This document shows, in pieces, positions 26,142-34,963 of a DNA stretch of 64,000 nt. This stretch comes from UBA2040 sp002384725 (GTDB taxonomy: Bacteria > Bacteroidota > Bacteroidia > Flavobacteriales_D > Crocinitomicaceae). The stretch covers positions 124,001 to 188,000 of the forward strand of contig CAWUXE010000016.1 in the NCBI GenBank assembly GCA_963926475.1. The letters are read 5' to 3'. The first letter of the stretch is position 1, and each line of letters starts with the position of its first letter. The position numbers were made by a program, and so were the translations under genes. Below the pieces are notes generated by a model. It saw only the letters and a list, made by a program, of their open reading frames with translations, was not told the origin of the DNA and did not search any database.

Positions 26142-26600
26142 TTATTTACTTTCTGTAAGTCGTAACCCGATATCTAAAACTTCATCTATAGTTTCTTCCG
26201 TAATGCCTTGTTCAACAGTAAAAGTAAATTTCCCTTTTTCAGGAAATTTTCGTGAGCGAAAAACCAATGGATTTTCAACTACAGTTCCTGATTTTGTGCC
26301 AAACCAACTCCCGTCTTCATTCGCAATTCGAATTTGAAAAGGTTCACGAGCGGTAAGGCCAGATGGCGTTTTAGAATTTAAAAATACCCACAAATTATTG
26401 TAACCATAACTAGTAGTTGTCCTTAGGGTTAAAATAAAATCATACACTTTCGAAGTGTCTTTAATATCCACCGTAAAGGATGGCATGACACGCTGGTTCC
26501 ACTCTTTTTCTTCAAAAGAATAGGTCTTGTCATAATAAGGTGTATCTCCACATCCTAAAAGGGCAAACCCTAAGGCCAATATGAATAAAACCTTAGTCAT
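26142..26600 (-). CDS. gldH: Gliding motility lipoprotein GldH
   Basis: GldH is a lipoprotein needed for gliding motility and type IX secretion. From the ATG at 26600 the protein has 152 residues with a lipoprotein signal ending in LLGC (Cys17). It carries the family core DTPYYDKTYSF, the TTSYGYNNLWVFL strand, and the FRIANEDGSWFG-type segment near the middle. A longer frame to 26681 would only read the ricT tail, so the internal ATG that gives a proper signal peptide is preferred. It overlaps the ricT stop by 8 nt, so gldH is translated from the ricT transcript. The same ricT-gldH order is common in Bacteroidota. Confidence 0.9.
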   Translation of the reverse strand: MTKVLFILALGFALLGCGDTPYYDKTYSFEEKEWNQRVMPSFTVDIKDTSKVYDFILTLRTTTSYGYNNLWVFLNSKTPSGLTAREPFQIRIANEDGSWFGTKSGTVVENPLVFRSRKFPEKGKFTFTVEQGITEETIDEVLDIGLRLTESK

Positions 26601-27966
26601 CTTTTTTCTTTTCTTGCGGGTTTTTGTTTCGATTGTCTGGGCGTCTTGGTTTATTGCTTTTTGGTTTTGCTCCGCCTTCATTATTCTGATTTGGATTTAC
26701 CTTGGTTTGGGGTGCATTATTATCACCTTCCTTATTCCCCTGCGGGCGATTTTGTTTTTTCGGACCTTGATTTTTATTGTTTTTGGACGAAGCAGATTGC
26801 TCGCTATTTTCGGGCCTAGGACCTGTATTATTACCCGAAGGTTTTTTCTTTCGATGTTTCTTTTTCTTGTTCAGGTTGTCAAAACGGTTCAAATCATCTT
26901 GACCAACAACATTCGAATAATCAGGTTCTTTTTTCTCTACAACAACGGTCATGAATTCCTTCAAGTCTACCGGTTTTTTATCGGCATTGTTCAGGGCAAT
27001 AATTTCCCGAACACGATCCGGATGCAAAGCAACAAGGCCAGCTATATCAACGCTACGCTCGTAAGCAAACCACATTTGCTTTTTGAATACGTCTGTTTTA
27101 ATGTGATACGCCATGCCCTTGGAGGTGTACAATTTCGTATCCGCTTTTGGGTAAGATTTTACGGCTTCCACGTACATATCTAGCTCGTAGTTCAGGCAGC
27201 ATTTCAACTTACCACATTGTCCGGCCAATTTCTGCGGATTCAATGATAGTTGCTGATAACGCGCTGCTGAAGTAGAGACTGAACGGAAATCCGTCAACCA
27301 AGTCGAACAGCATAATTCTCTTCCACAAGACCCAATCCCTCCCAAACGAGCGGCTTCCTGACGTGAGCCAATCTGGCGCATTTCAATCCGAATCTTGAAT
27401 TTGTCCGCCATGTCTTTGATCAGTTGACGAAAATCAACACGTCCTTCAGCGGTATAATAAAATGTTGCTTTTGATAAATCTCCTTGATATTCAACATCAG
27501 AAATTTTCATTTCCAAGTTCAATTTCAAAGCAAGCGTTCTGGCCTGAAACATCACGTCCTTTTCAAGACCACGCGCGTCAACCCACTTGTCCATATCCTC
27601 CTGTGTCGCAATTCGATAGATTTTTTTAATTTCCATCGGTTTGAGATTCGGTGATTTTTTCGCTACTTGTATTCTGGCTAATTCGCCGAGTGCTGAAACA
27701 ACGCCTATGTCGTGACCTGGACTTGCCTCCACTGCCACTACGTCGCCTGCACTTAGGCCTAAATTACTCGCATTTCTGTAGAACGTTTTTCGACTGTTTT
27801 TGAATCGAATTTCTACTATATCGTAAGGTGCTTGTCCAGCTGGCAAACTCATGTTTGCCAGCCAATCGTACACTTCTAATTTATTGCATCCGCCAGAACT
27901 ACAGGTACCGTTGTTTTTACATCCGCGGGGAGTTCCTCCACCGCTGCTACAACTAGCACAACCCAT
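26593..27966 (-). CDS. ricT: PSP1/RicT-like regulatory protein
   Basis: A 457-residue cytoplasmic protein with a PSP1 C-terminal domain, homologous to YaaT/RicT, which in Bacillus forms an Fe-S-containing complex that promotes RNA maturation. The N-terminal 30 residues hold a Cys cluster (C3, C6, C16, C22, C27). The central region (about 35-300) has VEIRFKNSRKTFYRN, DFRQLIKDMADKF and GSCGRELCCSTWL followed by GKLKCCLNYELD, which are typical. The last ~110 residues are Lys/Asn/Pro/Gln-rich and probably disordered. It is first in a ricT-gldH pair. Only one-mismatch -7 elements (TATTTTTA, TACCTTTC) precede it. Confidence 0.88.
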   Translation of the reverse strand: MGCASCSSGGGTPRGCKNNGTCSSGGCNKLEVYDWLANMSLPAGQAPYDIVEIRFKNSRKTFYRNASNLGLSAGDVVAVEASPGHDIGVVSALGELARIQVAKKSPNLKPMEIKKIYRIATQEDMDKWVDARGLEKDVMFQARTLALKLNLEMKISDVEYQGDLSKATFYYTAEGRVDFRQLIKDMADKFKIRIEMRQIGSRQEAARLGGIGSCGRELCCSTWLTDFRSVSTSAARYQQLSLNPQKLAGQCGKLKCCLNYELDMYVEAVKSYPKADTKLYTSKGMAYHIKTDVFKKQMWFAYERSVDIAGLVALHPDRVREIIALNNADKKPVDLKEFMTVVVEKKEPDYSNVVGQDDLNRFDNLNKKKKHRKKKPSGNNTGPRPENSEQSASSKNNKNQGPKKQNRPQGNKEGDNNAPQTKVNPNQNNEGGAKPKSNKPRRPDNRNKNPQEKKKDD

Positions 27967-28014
27967 ATTTCTGTTTTATTGAAAGGTAAAAATACGAATT
28001 AAAGATGAAAGAGG

Positions 28015-28033
28015 ATTCACCAAAGGGGTGAAT
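28015..28033 (-). terminator. Hairpin between hemD and ricT
   Basis: ATTCACC (28015-28021) pairs perfectly with GGTGAAT (28027-28033) around a 5-nt loop, 12 nt after the hemD stop in the direction of transcription. There is no strong T-run behind it, so it is a weak terminator candidate. Confidence 0.35.
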
Positions 28034-28044
28034 ACTTATAGAGA

Positions 28045-28710
28045 TTATTTTGTTGAAAATTGTTGGGTTAAATAATCTATCAACTCTTCCTTTTGAGAGG
28101 TTTCTAGTATGTATTCAACAGAAATAGTGTGATCAAAAAGGAAGTGCGCCGTTACATTTCCCCAAGCGATAACTTTTGCTTTACCGGGAATTTTATTCTC
28201 AAGAAGATAGCTTTTTACATTACTCGGACTTGAAAAAATGTACCAATCACAGGCATCAATTTTTTTGGAAACAGAATTCGTTTCATAAATGGAAGCAACC
28301 GTTTTTTGATTTTCGGGAAGTTGATTGGCAACGGTGTGCAAAGTTTGGTTGCTTGTCGGGAAAAACACATTTTTTTCTCCCACAAAAGCTAAAAATTCTT
28401 TTCCAACTGATACTGGATCACCACTATTCTCACCAATAAAATCGGGAATTATTCCGTTTTTTTTCATGATTTTGGCTGTTTCCCTTCCTATGCATGCTGT
28501 TTGAATACCAGCAGGTAATTTACTTTCTTCTAGAAAATAGCGAACGCCGTTTTTTGAACTAAAGAAAATAACTTCAGCTTGTTTTGGGACTTTAAAATCA
28601 ATTGCGGAAAATTCAATTAAGGATTCAGAAACCAAGGACCACTTTTTTTCTTTGCAAAAGGAATGCAGCCATTGACAATCATCATTCGCTTTGCTTATGA
28701 AAACCTTCAT
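28045..28710 (-). CDS. hemD: Uroporphyrinogen-III synthase
   Basis: HemD closes hydroxymethylbilane into uroporphyrinogen III with inversion of ring D. The family is poorly conserved; this 221-residue protein has the expected two-domain pattern with VIFFSSKNGVRYFLE in the first half, IQTACIGRETAKIMK, and WYIFSSPSNVKSYLL in the second half, which are the most conserved stretches. The assignment is strongly supported by position: it starts 1 nt after the hemC stop in the hemA-hemC-hemD operon. It is the last gene of that operon. Confidence 0.88.
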   Translation of the reverse strand: MKVFISKANDDCQWLHSFCKEKKWSLVSESLIEFSAIDFKVPKQAEVIFFSSKNGVRYFLEESKLPAGIQTACIGRETAKIMKKNGIIPDFIGENSGDPVSVGKEFLAFVGEKNVFFPTSNQTLHTVANQLPENQKTVASIYETNSVSKKIDACDWYIFSSPSNVKSYLLENKIPGKAKVIAWGNVTAHFLFDHTISVEYILETSQKEELIDYLTQQFSTK

Positions 28711-28711
28711 C

Positions 28712-29593
28712 TTATATATTTTTCAATTGCGCAACGATTTGCTCGGCGATATCGAAGGCAGTATTTTCAAATTCCAACACTTGTGCAGGATGCTCGGCTG
28801 ATTTAGAATAAGAAACGAAGATGCCGTTGCTTTCATCGCAATATACGCCCAGAGGCAATTGACACCCACCTTCAAGAAGATTCAATATTTTTCTTTCAAT
28901 GCGAATTCTATTGAATACCTCTTTGTTGTGCATCGGCGCCATAATTCCCGCCATTCTTTCATCGTCTTCGCGAATTTGAAGACCAAGCACCCCTTGTGCT
29001 GGAGCGGGTACAAATTGACTTGTATCCATCACGTGAACCTCAAAAGCGGACAAGTCCAATTTCAATCTGTCAACGCCTGCTTTTGCCAAAATGATAGCAT
29101 CGTACTGACCTTGGGCTAATTTATCAATTCGCGTTGGCACATTTCCCCTTAAATCCTTGATGTCACAATCTTTTCGAAACGCTTTAACCAATGATTTTCT
29201 TCTAGCTGATGAGGTGCCAATCGTTCCATTTTCTTTTAAATTCCATAGCTCAGATGCATCGAAAGATTCTTTGCGAATAAGCAAAATATCTGCTGGATTT
29301 CCTCTTTCCGAAACAGCAGCAATTTTCAGTCCAGCAGGAGGATTCGTTTCTAAATCTTTGTGTGAATGAACGGCTAAATCGATCGTTCCAGCGAGCAATT
29401 CATTTTCAATTTCTTTGGTGAAAAATCCTTTTCCTTCCAACTTGTCGAAGCTCAAATCTTGGAGCGCATCACCTTGGGTAATGATGACCTTTATTTCCAC
29501 TTCATTTCCTAAATCTTCGAGTTGTTTTTTGACGTGATTTGCCTGCCAAAGTGCTAGGTCGCTGCCTCTAGATCCAATAATTACTTTCTGCAT
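28712..29593 (-). CDS. hemC: Hydroxymethylbilane synthase (porphobilinogen deaminase)
   Basis: HemC polymerises four porphobilinogens into hydroxymethylbilane using a covalent dipyrromethane cofactor. The 293-residue protein has the N-terminal IIGSRGSDLALWQA, the AVHSHKDL loop, GTSSARR, and LRGNVPTRIDKL. The cofactor-binding cysteine is Cys244 in EGGCQLPLG. It starts 2 nt after the hemA stop and ends 1 nt before hemD, so all three are on one transcript driven from the promoter at 30842-30849. Confidence 0.97.
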   Translation of the reverse strand: MQKVIIGSRGSDLALWQANHVKKQLEDLGNEVEIKVIITQGDALQDLSFDKLEGKGFFTKEIENELLAGTIDLAVHSHKDLETNPPAGLKIAAVSERGNPADILLIRKESFDASELWNLKENGTIGTSSARRKSLVKAFRKDCDIKDLRGNVPTRIDKLAQGQYDAIILAKAGVDRLKLDLSAFEVHVMDTSQFVPAPAQGVLGLQIREDDERMAGIMAPMHNKEVFNRIRIERKILNLLEGGCQLPLGVYCDESNGIFVSYSKSAEHPAQVLEFENTAFDIAEQIVAQLKNI

Positions 29594-29595
29594 GT

Positions 29596-30825
29596 TTATT
29601 TTGATTTGAGTAGAATTTCCTTAGCCAATTTCATCGGAACACTCATGTATTTTTTCTCCATGTAGCCCAGAATTTTTTCGAGAACCTCTTTCGATTCTTT
29701 GTCTAAACTGTCAAGGTCGTTTTTGAACACTTCGTTCATCGCCATGGATTTAATTTCTTTTACTTTTTGTGGAACGCCGCGCATCGCCAACTCAACATTT
29801 CGCTCTTTTTGCAAGAGGTTGAACTTCGTCAATGACCAAGATATAATTTCTTCTACATGACTAATTCCTGCAGAGCGTTCTTTTAAATTACTATCCGATA
29901 TTTTCTGTAAAAGAGATACGGAAATATGGTGAAGATTGTGACAATCTAAAATGGCTGGATCCAAATCTTGCGGAATAGCGATATCGATCACCACTTTTTT
30001 GTCTGTTTCTCCTTGGAGAATGTTTTTGTAAATTTCAGGGGTAACCAAATGCGTATCTGTTCCTGTGCATGAAATTAGCACATCGAACCCGTTTTTATAA
30101 TCATTCAATTCGGTCAATGGTAAAGCTGCACCATTTAAATCATTTGCAAGTGTTTCGCCTTTGCTGAGTGTTCGGTTGAAAACAACAAAATTGGTATATC
30201 CGTGTTTTCTTAGAAATCGGCTCAAAGTTGTATTTGTGACCCCAGCACCAAGGATCAGAATTCTTGCATCAAGCGGAATATTCAGCTCTCGCATACGATG
30301 ATATGCAAGTGAAACCACTGAAACAGGTTTTTTCGAAATAGACGTTTCCGTATATACTTTTTTCGCTGTTTCGATTGTTTGTTTGACCGCTAAGCGGATA
30401 AAGTCGCCTGCTAAACCAAGTTTGTGACTTTGCTCATACGCCTTTCTCACTTGGGTGATGATCTCTCTTTCACCGACAACCATTGAATCAATCGAAGAAG
30501 CAACGCGAAGTAAATGTTCCATAGAGCGTTCCCCTTGAATGTGAAGTGCGTTAGAAACAAATAAATCGATTTTTTCTTGAGGTAATTTCGAGTAAAGCGT
30601 TCGAAAAAAGTGAAATAATTTCTCTTCCGTTCCGGATGATTCACCGCAAAAAAAGAATTCAACTCGGTTGCAAGTAGAGAGAAAAAGGAGTTCCGACCAA
30701 TTCATTTCAGCTTTAACAGCTGCCAAACGCACTTTCCTTTCGCCTTCTTCAATGTGAAGCAAGCCAATTTCAGAAACATCTAAATTGCTGTGCGTGAAGG
30801 CGATAACTTGAAACTGTGAGTACAT
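29596..30825 (-). CDS. hemA: Glutamyl-tRNA reductase
   Basis: HemA reduces glutamyl-tRNA(Glu) to glutamate-1-semialdehyde, the first committed step of C5-route tetrapyrrole synthesis. Starting from the ATG at 30825 the protein has 409 residues. The catalytic cysteine is Cys52 in LSTCNRVE, followed by the ERSMEHLLRVASSIDSMVVGE-type region (two adjacent parts of it are clearly conserved) and an NADP-fold motif RILILGAGVTN. A longer frame reaches 30864, but a good -7 promoter element (30842-30849) lies inside that extension, so the internal start is preferred. It leads hemA-hemC-hemD. The semialdehyde aminotransferase hemL is not in the window. Confidence 0.96.
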   Translation of the reverse strand: MYSQFQVIAFTHSNLDVSEIGLLHIEEGERKVRLAAVKAEMNWSELLFLSTCNRVEFFFCGESSGTEEKLFHFFRTLYSKLPQEKIDLFVSNALHIQGERSMEHLLRVASSIDSMVVGEREIITQVRKAYEQSHKLGLAGDFIRLAVKQTIETAKKVYTETSISKKPVSVVSLAYHRMRELNIPLDARILILGAGVTNTTLSRFLRKHGYTNFVVFNRTLSKGETLANDLNGAALPLTELNDYKNGFDVLISCTGTDTHLVTPEIYKNILQGETDKKVVIDIAIPQDLDPAILDCHNLHHISVSLLQKISDSNLKERSAGISHVEEIISWSLTKFNLLQKERNVELAMRGVPQKVKEIKSMAMNEVFKNDLDSLDKESKEVLEKILGYMEKKYMSVPMKLAKEILLKSK

Positions 30826-30841
30826 GTTTTTTCGAGTGATG

Positions 30842-30849
30842 CAAAGATA
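30842..30849 (-). promoter_or_regulatory. Promoter -7 element TATCTTTG for hemA-hemC-hemD
   Basis: Exact TAnnTTTG match on the minus strand, 16 nt before the hemA ATG at 30825. It decides against the longer hemA start at 30864. Confidence 0.55.
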
Positions 30850-30980
30850 ACCTCGCTTTGTCATAGAATTGTCACAGCTCGGTCATTTCAAGGGGAGGGG
30901 ACTAATTTGGAATCATTCTACATAAAGGGATTAAATTCGAAGCCTGTTGTATTTGGTCAACTTTGCTTCGCTCCTTGAAT

Positions 30981-31046
30981 TCGAAGCTTTTCGGCATTTT
31001 ATAATGTGCGAACGCACTTTGAATAAAAGAATGCCGAAGGCTTCGA
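30981..31046. repeat. REP-like compound inverted repeat between hemA and rsmI
   Basis: Outer arms at about 30981-30998 (TCGAAGCTTTTCGGCATT) and 31030-31046 (complement with CCTTCGG in place of TTTTCGG) flank an inner perfect hairpin GTGCG-AA-CGCAC at 31006-31017. A partial copy of the outer arm (AAATTCGAAGCC) lies at about 30933-30944. It resembles intergenic palindromic repeats such as REP elements. The two ends carry promoters of the divergent genes hemA and rsmI. Confidence 0.55.
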
Positions 31047-31064
31047 GTTAAACCTCTAAGTGCT

Positions 31065-31072
31065 TATATTTG
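31065..31072 (+). promoter_or_regulatory. Promoter -7 element TATATTTG for rsmI
   Basis: Exact TAnnTTTG match; only CCCC separates it from the ATG at 31077, predicting a leaderless transcript. Confidence 0.55.
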
Positions 31073-31076
31073 CCCC

Positions 31077-31787
31077 ATGGCACATCTCGTTTTAGTACCA
31101 ACCCCCATAGGGAATTTAGAGGACATCACCCTTCGTGCAATTCGTATTTTGAAAGAATCGGATTACATTTTGGCCGAGGATACGCGAACAAGCGGCAAAT
31201 TAATGAAGCACCTCGAAATCTCGAAACCCCTCATTGCTTTTCATGCGCACAACGAACACAAGGCCTTGGAAAACACCGTTCAGAAAATTCAGGCGAGTAA
31301 AATGGTTTCTCTAATTTCAGATGCCGGGACTCCAGGAATATCTGACCCTGGATTTCTTCTTGTGCGCGCCTGTATAGGCGCCGGGATCAAAGTAGAATGC
31401 TTACCTGGACCTACGGCAATTATTCCAGCATTGGTAGGAAGCGGAATGTCTTGCGATCGATTTATTTTCGAAGGGTTTTTGCCACATAAAAAAGGTCGAC
31501 AAACCAAGTTTATGGAATTGGCCGAAGAAGAAAGAACCGTTGTACTTTTTGAATCTCCACATCGTCTGGCAAAATGCATGGCGCAGATTGAAGAATTCAT
31601 GGGTGCCGATCGAAACGTTTGTGTAGTGCGTGAGATTTCAAAAATGTTTGAGACTTTTCACCGAGGAACAGCCGCTGAATTGAAAGTTTATTTTGACCAA
31701 AATCCACCTCGTGGAGAAATAGTTGTCGTTATCGAAGGAATTTCGAAAGAGGAAGCGAAACAGAAGAAATTAGAGAAAAAACGGTGA
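31077..31787 (+). CDS. rsmI: 16S rRNA (cytidine-1402-2'-O)-methyltransferase RsmI
   Basis: RsmI methylates the 2'-O of C1402 in the decoding centre of 16S rRNA. The 236-residue protein is full length. It opens with LVLVPTPIGNLEDITLRA, the family hallmark, followed by DYILAEDTRTSGKLM, the ISDAGTPGISDPG SAM-binding loop and the PGPTAIIPALVGSG segment. The C-terminus is lysine-rich. It has its own promoter and seems to be monocistronic; 74 bp later the next gene starts behind short direct repeats (GTCAACAGT twice). Confidence 0.96.
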   Translation: MAHLVLVPTPIGNLEDITLRAIRILKESDYILAEDTRTSGKLMKHLEISKPLIAFHAHNEHKALENTVQKIQASKMVSLISDAGTPGISDPGFLLVRACIGAGIKVECLPGPTAIIPALVGSGMSCDRFIFEGFLPHKKGRQTKFMELAEEERTVVLFESPHRLAKCMAQIEEFMGADRNVCVVREISKMFETFHRGTAAELKVYFDQNPPRGEIVVVIEGISKEEAKQKKLEKKR

Positions 31788-31861
31788 TGCTTGACTCTGA
31801 CCATTGACAATCCTGCTCATCGGTCAACAGTTTAAGTCAACAGTCAAAAGTCCAAAAGTAA

Positions 31862-32893
31862 ATGAAAACCGAAGCAATAATTTTAACGAAAAAAGGAAAA
31901 TCATCTGGCACATTTGAAAGAAAAGAATGGGAGATTCCATCAATAAATTCGAAACAAGTATTAGTGGAGAGCGAAGCTTTTGGGTTGAACTATGCCGATG
32001 TTATGGCTAGTCAAGGTTTGTATCGCGAAGCCCCACCAATGCCATGTGTCGTGGGTTACGAAGTAGTTGGAAAAGTGGTGAAAGTGGGAGCGGAAGTAGA
32101 CGTTTCTTTACTTGGTAAACGGGTGCTTTCTTTTTGCCGATTTGGCGGATATGCGAAACACGTTGTTTCTGAAGAATTTGCAATTGTCATTATCGACGAT
32201 ATTCCGGCAATCGATGCTTTGTCTTTGTGCACGCAAGGAGTTACGGCGTATTATATGGCGCATTATTTATCGCCTGTTCGCAAAGGAGAACGAGTATTAG
32301 TTCACGCAGCAGCTGGTGGCGTCGGCACTTTGTTGATTCAAATGTGTAAGAATAAAGGCGCTGAAGTTTTTGCTAAAATAGGTTCAGCTAAGAAGGAAGA
32401 TATAGTGAAAAGCCTTGGAGCAGATTATGTAATTGACTACAATAAAAGTGATTATGAACAGCAGATCGCAGGCATTCTTGGTCAAAATCGATTGGATGTT
32501 TCTTTCAATCCAATTGCTGGTGACACCTTCAAAAAAGACTTCAATTTATTGGGCTCGGCGGGCAGGTTATTTCTTTTTGGCGGGGCACAAATGAGCAGTG
32601 GGAAATGGGGTGTTTTCTCCATGCTGAATTTCATTCTAAAAATGGGTCGCCCCTTGCCAATTGGCTACATGATGCGATCAAAAAGTGTTTTAGGCGTTAA
32701 TATGTTGAAGATAGCGGACAACAAGCCTCAAGTTTTGGCCAATTGTTTAAAGGAAGTTTTTGATTTATACAGAGCTGGAAAGATTAAACCGCAATCAGGA
32801 GGCGTTTATTCTGTTGCTAAATTTGACGACGCATTTTCGACCTTGGCTTCCGGAAAGAGTACGGGTAAAATTGGCGTGAAATGGGAAGACTAG
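31862..32893 (+). CDS. Zinc-free medium-chain alcohol dehydrogenase / quinone oxidoreductase-like protein
   Basis: A 343-residue member of the MDR superfamily, close to quinone oxidoreductase and the VAT-1 group. It has the N-terminal GroES-like catalytic domain (FGLNYADVMASQGLYREAP, typical of VAT-1/QOR), and a Rossmann domain with the NADPH motif VHAAAGGVGTLL. No structural-zinc Cys quartet is visible, which fits the QOR group. The physiological substrate cannot be told; reduction of quinones or alkenals with NADPH is the usual activity. It follows rsmI on the same strand at 74 bp, so it may have its own promoter. Confidence 0.88.
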   Translation: MKTEAIILTKKGKSSGTFERKEWEIPSINSKQVLVESEAFGLNYADVMASQGLYREAPPMPCVVGYEVVGKVVKVGAEVDVSLLGKRVLSFCRFGGYAKHVVSEEFAIVIIDDIPAIDALSLCTQGVTAYYMAHYLSPVRKGERVLVHAAAGGVGTLLIQMCKNKGAEVFAKIGSAKKEDIVKSLGADYVIDYNKSDYEQQIAGILGQNRLDVSFNPIAGDTFKKDFNLLGSAGRLFLFGGAQMSSGKWGVFSMLNFILKMGRPLPIGYMMRSKSVLGVNMLKIADNKPQVLANCLKEVFDLYRAGKIKPQSGGVYSVAKFDDAFSTLASGKSTGKIGVKWED

Positions 32894-32977
32894 CTCTGTA
32901 ACAGAATTACTTTCATTGAGTTATTCTTTTGAGAAGCCCCATTTATTCTCTATTCTTACTAATCTAAAACACACATC

Positions 32978-33625
32978 ATGAAAAACACACGGCCACTTAT
33001 TCTTGCCACCGTCTTTTTGAGCATGACTTACTTTGTATAAACAGTTGCACCTATGCGTGGAGCTCTAGATGACATTTTATTCTATGGTTTCAACAATGTT
33101 TTCACAGTTAACGATGAAACGGAAAAAAATCGGATTTTCAATGTGACTGTGAATCGCGGTTAGGTAAAAATACTTCAGGTAAACGATGGAAGCACATCAC
33201 ATGGAAGGTATATAATTTTCCCGGATGGTTCGATAAAAATCAAGAGCTAATCATTACAGATAATGAGGGAGTTGAGATGACTAAAAAGGCCTTTAAACTA
33301 AGTCGTATTCCAGATACTGACGCACAGTTTGCGACTCCAGATGGTAAATTTTCCATATCCGAAAGAAAACTGGGGCCGCATAATGAGGCCTTCGCTTACT
33401 TTGAGAAAATTCATGAGGTGCAAGGGGGGACAACTAGAAATTGAAGGAATTATGGTTGCGGAAGGAAGAGAAAACTCATTGGATGATGAAGCTATGAATA
33501 GTATTTCGGATTTGGCAACAGGGACAGATTTTATCGTTGTGCTATGTTGGCGAAAGACTCTTCGATCGTATGACTATTGCCATTGTTGGAAATTAGTGGT
33601 ACGATCAGGACTAGTCAAAACTTAA
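32978..33625 (+). pseudogene. Decayed exported protein gene (weak GldM-domain resemblance)
   Basis: An ATG at 32978 opens a frame with a signal-like start (MKNTRPLILATVFLSM) that stops at TAA 33038-33040. Coding continues in the same frame (GALDDILFYGFNNVFTVND) to a TAG at 33161-33163, then moves to another frame near 33240 (KAFKLSRIPDTDAQF), and moves again at a G6 run (33424-33429; five G would restore the frame) into GGQLEIEGIMVAEGREN. At least two stops and two frameshifts mark a pseudogene. The beta-rich pattern with a FKLSRIPDTDAQF stretch faintly recalls the C-terminal domains of GldM, but I cannot assign it. It fills most of the 777-bp gap between the oxidoreductase and hemW. Confidence 0.7.
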
Positions 33626-33670
33626 ATTTTGAATTGCACTTTAATTATTAAATAAGTTTAATATTGCATT

Positions 33671-34798
33671 GTGTCGGGCATTTACATTCATATTCCATTT
33701 TGCAAACAGCGATGTACCTATTGTGATTTTCATTTTAGTACCTCGTATGAGAAATATTACGAAGAAATGGTCTCGGCCATTTGTATTGAAATAGAACAAA
33801 GGAAACAAGAGGTGGTAGACGAGGTAGTCAACACTATTTATTTTGGTGGTGGAACACCGAGTCTATTGAAACAGGAAGATTTAAACTTGATTTTTGATAC
33901 GGTTCGAAAGAATTATAAAATCAATCCCGAAGCGGAGATTACTTTAGAAGCAAACCCAGATGATATTTCAATTGAAATTTTAAAAATTTGGGAAGCAGAA
34001 GGGATCAATAGGTTGAGCATTGGCCTGCAATCTTTTCGTCCGCAAGATTTAAAATGGATGAATAGGGCTCACAATGCGACAGAATCAAAGCGCTGTATAG
34101 AAATGGTAAAAGAGGTTGGTGTCCATTCGCTTTCGGTTGATTTGATTTATGGATTGCCCGATCTGCCTATAAAAGACTGGGACGAGCAAATAAAGAACGT
34201 AATTAATTACGGAGTTGAACATATAAGTGCCTATTGTCTTACAGTTGAAGAAAAAACCGCTTTGGCCAAACAAGTCCAGGAGGGTTCAATTATTCCTTCA
34301 GATGAAGATGAACAATCGGCTCAATATCTCTATTTAGTAGATAAACTAAAGAGTGCAGGCTACGAACAATATGAAATTTCGAATTTTTGTTTACCTGGAA
34401 AAGAGTCCAAACACAATTCATCCTATTGGAAAGGAATTACGTACCAAGGTTTTGGGCCCTCCGCCCACAGTTTTGATGGGAAAAAACGAAGATTTAATGT
34501 TCGTAATAACGCATTATACATGAAGAATGTGAATTCTGGAATAAATTATTACGACGATGAAACCTTAACACCCGTTAACCGCTTCAATGAAATAATCTTA
34601 ACAACTTTACGTACCAAATGGGGCGTTAGTGTGCGATCACTTATTTCTGTGCAAACGCCATCAACAGGGTTCTACAGCAAGGTCGATGAGTTTTCAAAGA
34701 AAAACTGGTTAAAAGTCGAAAATGAAACCATCTTTTTAATTGGGGAAGGTTGGTTGATGGCAGATTATATTTCGGCGGAATTGTTTGCGGTAGATTAG
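33671..34798 (+). CDS. hemW: Radical SAM haem chaperone HemW
   Basis: HemW is a radical-SAM family protein that binds haem and delivers it to respiratory enzymes; it was long annotated as an oxygen-independent coproporphyrinogen oxidase. The 375-residue protein starts at GTG (33671). Its 4Fe-4S cluster cysteines are C11, C15 and C18 in FCKQRCTYCDF, the HemW form, and GGGTPSLL and EANPDD follow. The C-terminal HemN domain begins around residue 290. A one-mismatch -7 element (TAATATTG, 33659-33666) ends 4 nt before the GTG. It links to the hem operon and dihaem peroxidases elsewhere in the window. Confidence 0.93.
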   Translation: MSGIYIHIPFCKQRCTYCDFHFSTSYEKYYEEMVSAICIEIEQRKQEVVDEVVNTIYFGGGTPSLLKQEDLNLIFDTVRKNYKINPEAEITLEANPDDISIEILKIWEAEGINRLSIGLQSFRPQDLKWMNRAHNATESKRCIEMVKEVGVHSLSVDLIYGLPDLPIKDWDEQIKNVINYGVEHISAYCLTVEEKTALAKQVQEGSIIPSDEDEQSAQYLYLVDKLKSAGYEQYEISNFCLPGKESKHNSSYWKGITYQGFGPSAHSFDGKKRRFNVRNNALYMKNVNSGINYYDDETLTPVNRFNEIILTTLRTKWGVSVRSLISVQTPSTGFYSKVDEFSKKNWLKVENETIFLIGEGWLMADYISAELFAVD

Positions 34799-34963
34799 AT
34801 TCAATGTTGTTTTCGAAAGCTTTGAAGATCTTACAAAATCTACGTCATCTGCGTTACGTTATCAAGGCGCATTCACTATTCTTAACAATCCACAATTTGT
34901 GGCGCATCGAAGTCTAATCGATAAAATCTCTTACCTTGTAATTCCAATTAAATTTTACCTTTT

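Noticed and set aside
26581..27183. A 200-residue hydrophobic plus-strand reading frame
   Set aside because: It lies antisense to ricT and the start of gldH; its hydrophobicity is a mirror of Lys/Asn-rich ricT codons, and the minus-strand frames have family motifs.
30826..30864. Upstream ATG start for hemA
   Set aside because: A -7 promoter element lies inside the extension and the family N-terminus fits the ATG at 30825.
33329..33625. A 98-residue intact gene before hemW
   Set aside because: It continues the frame of a decayed gene after the G6 run; its first 30 residues are an out-of-frame reading of the previous segment.
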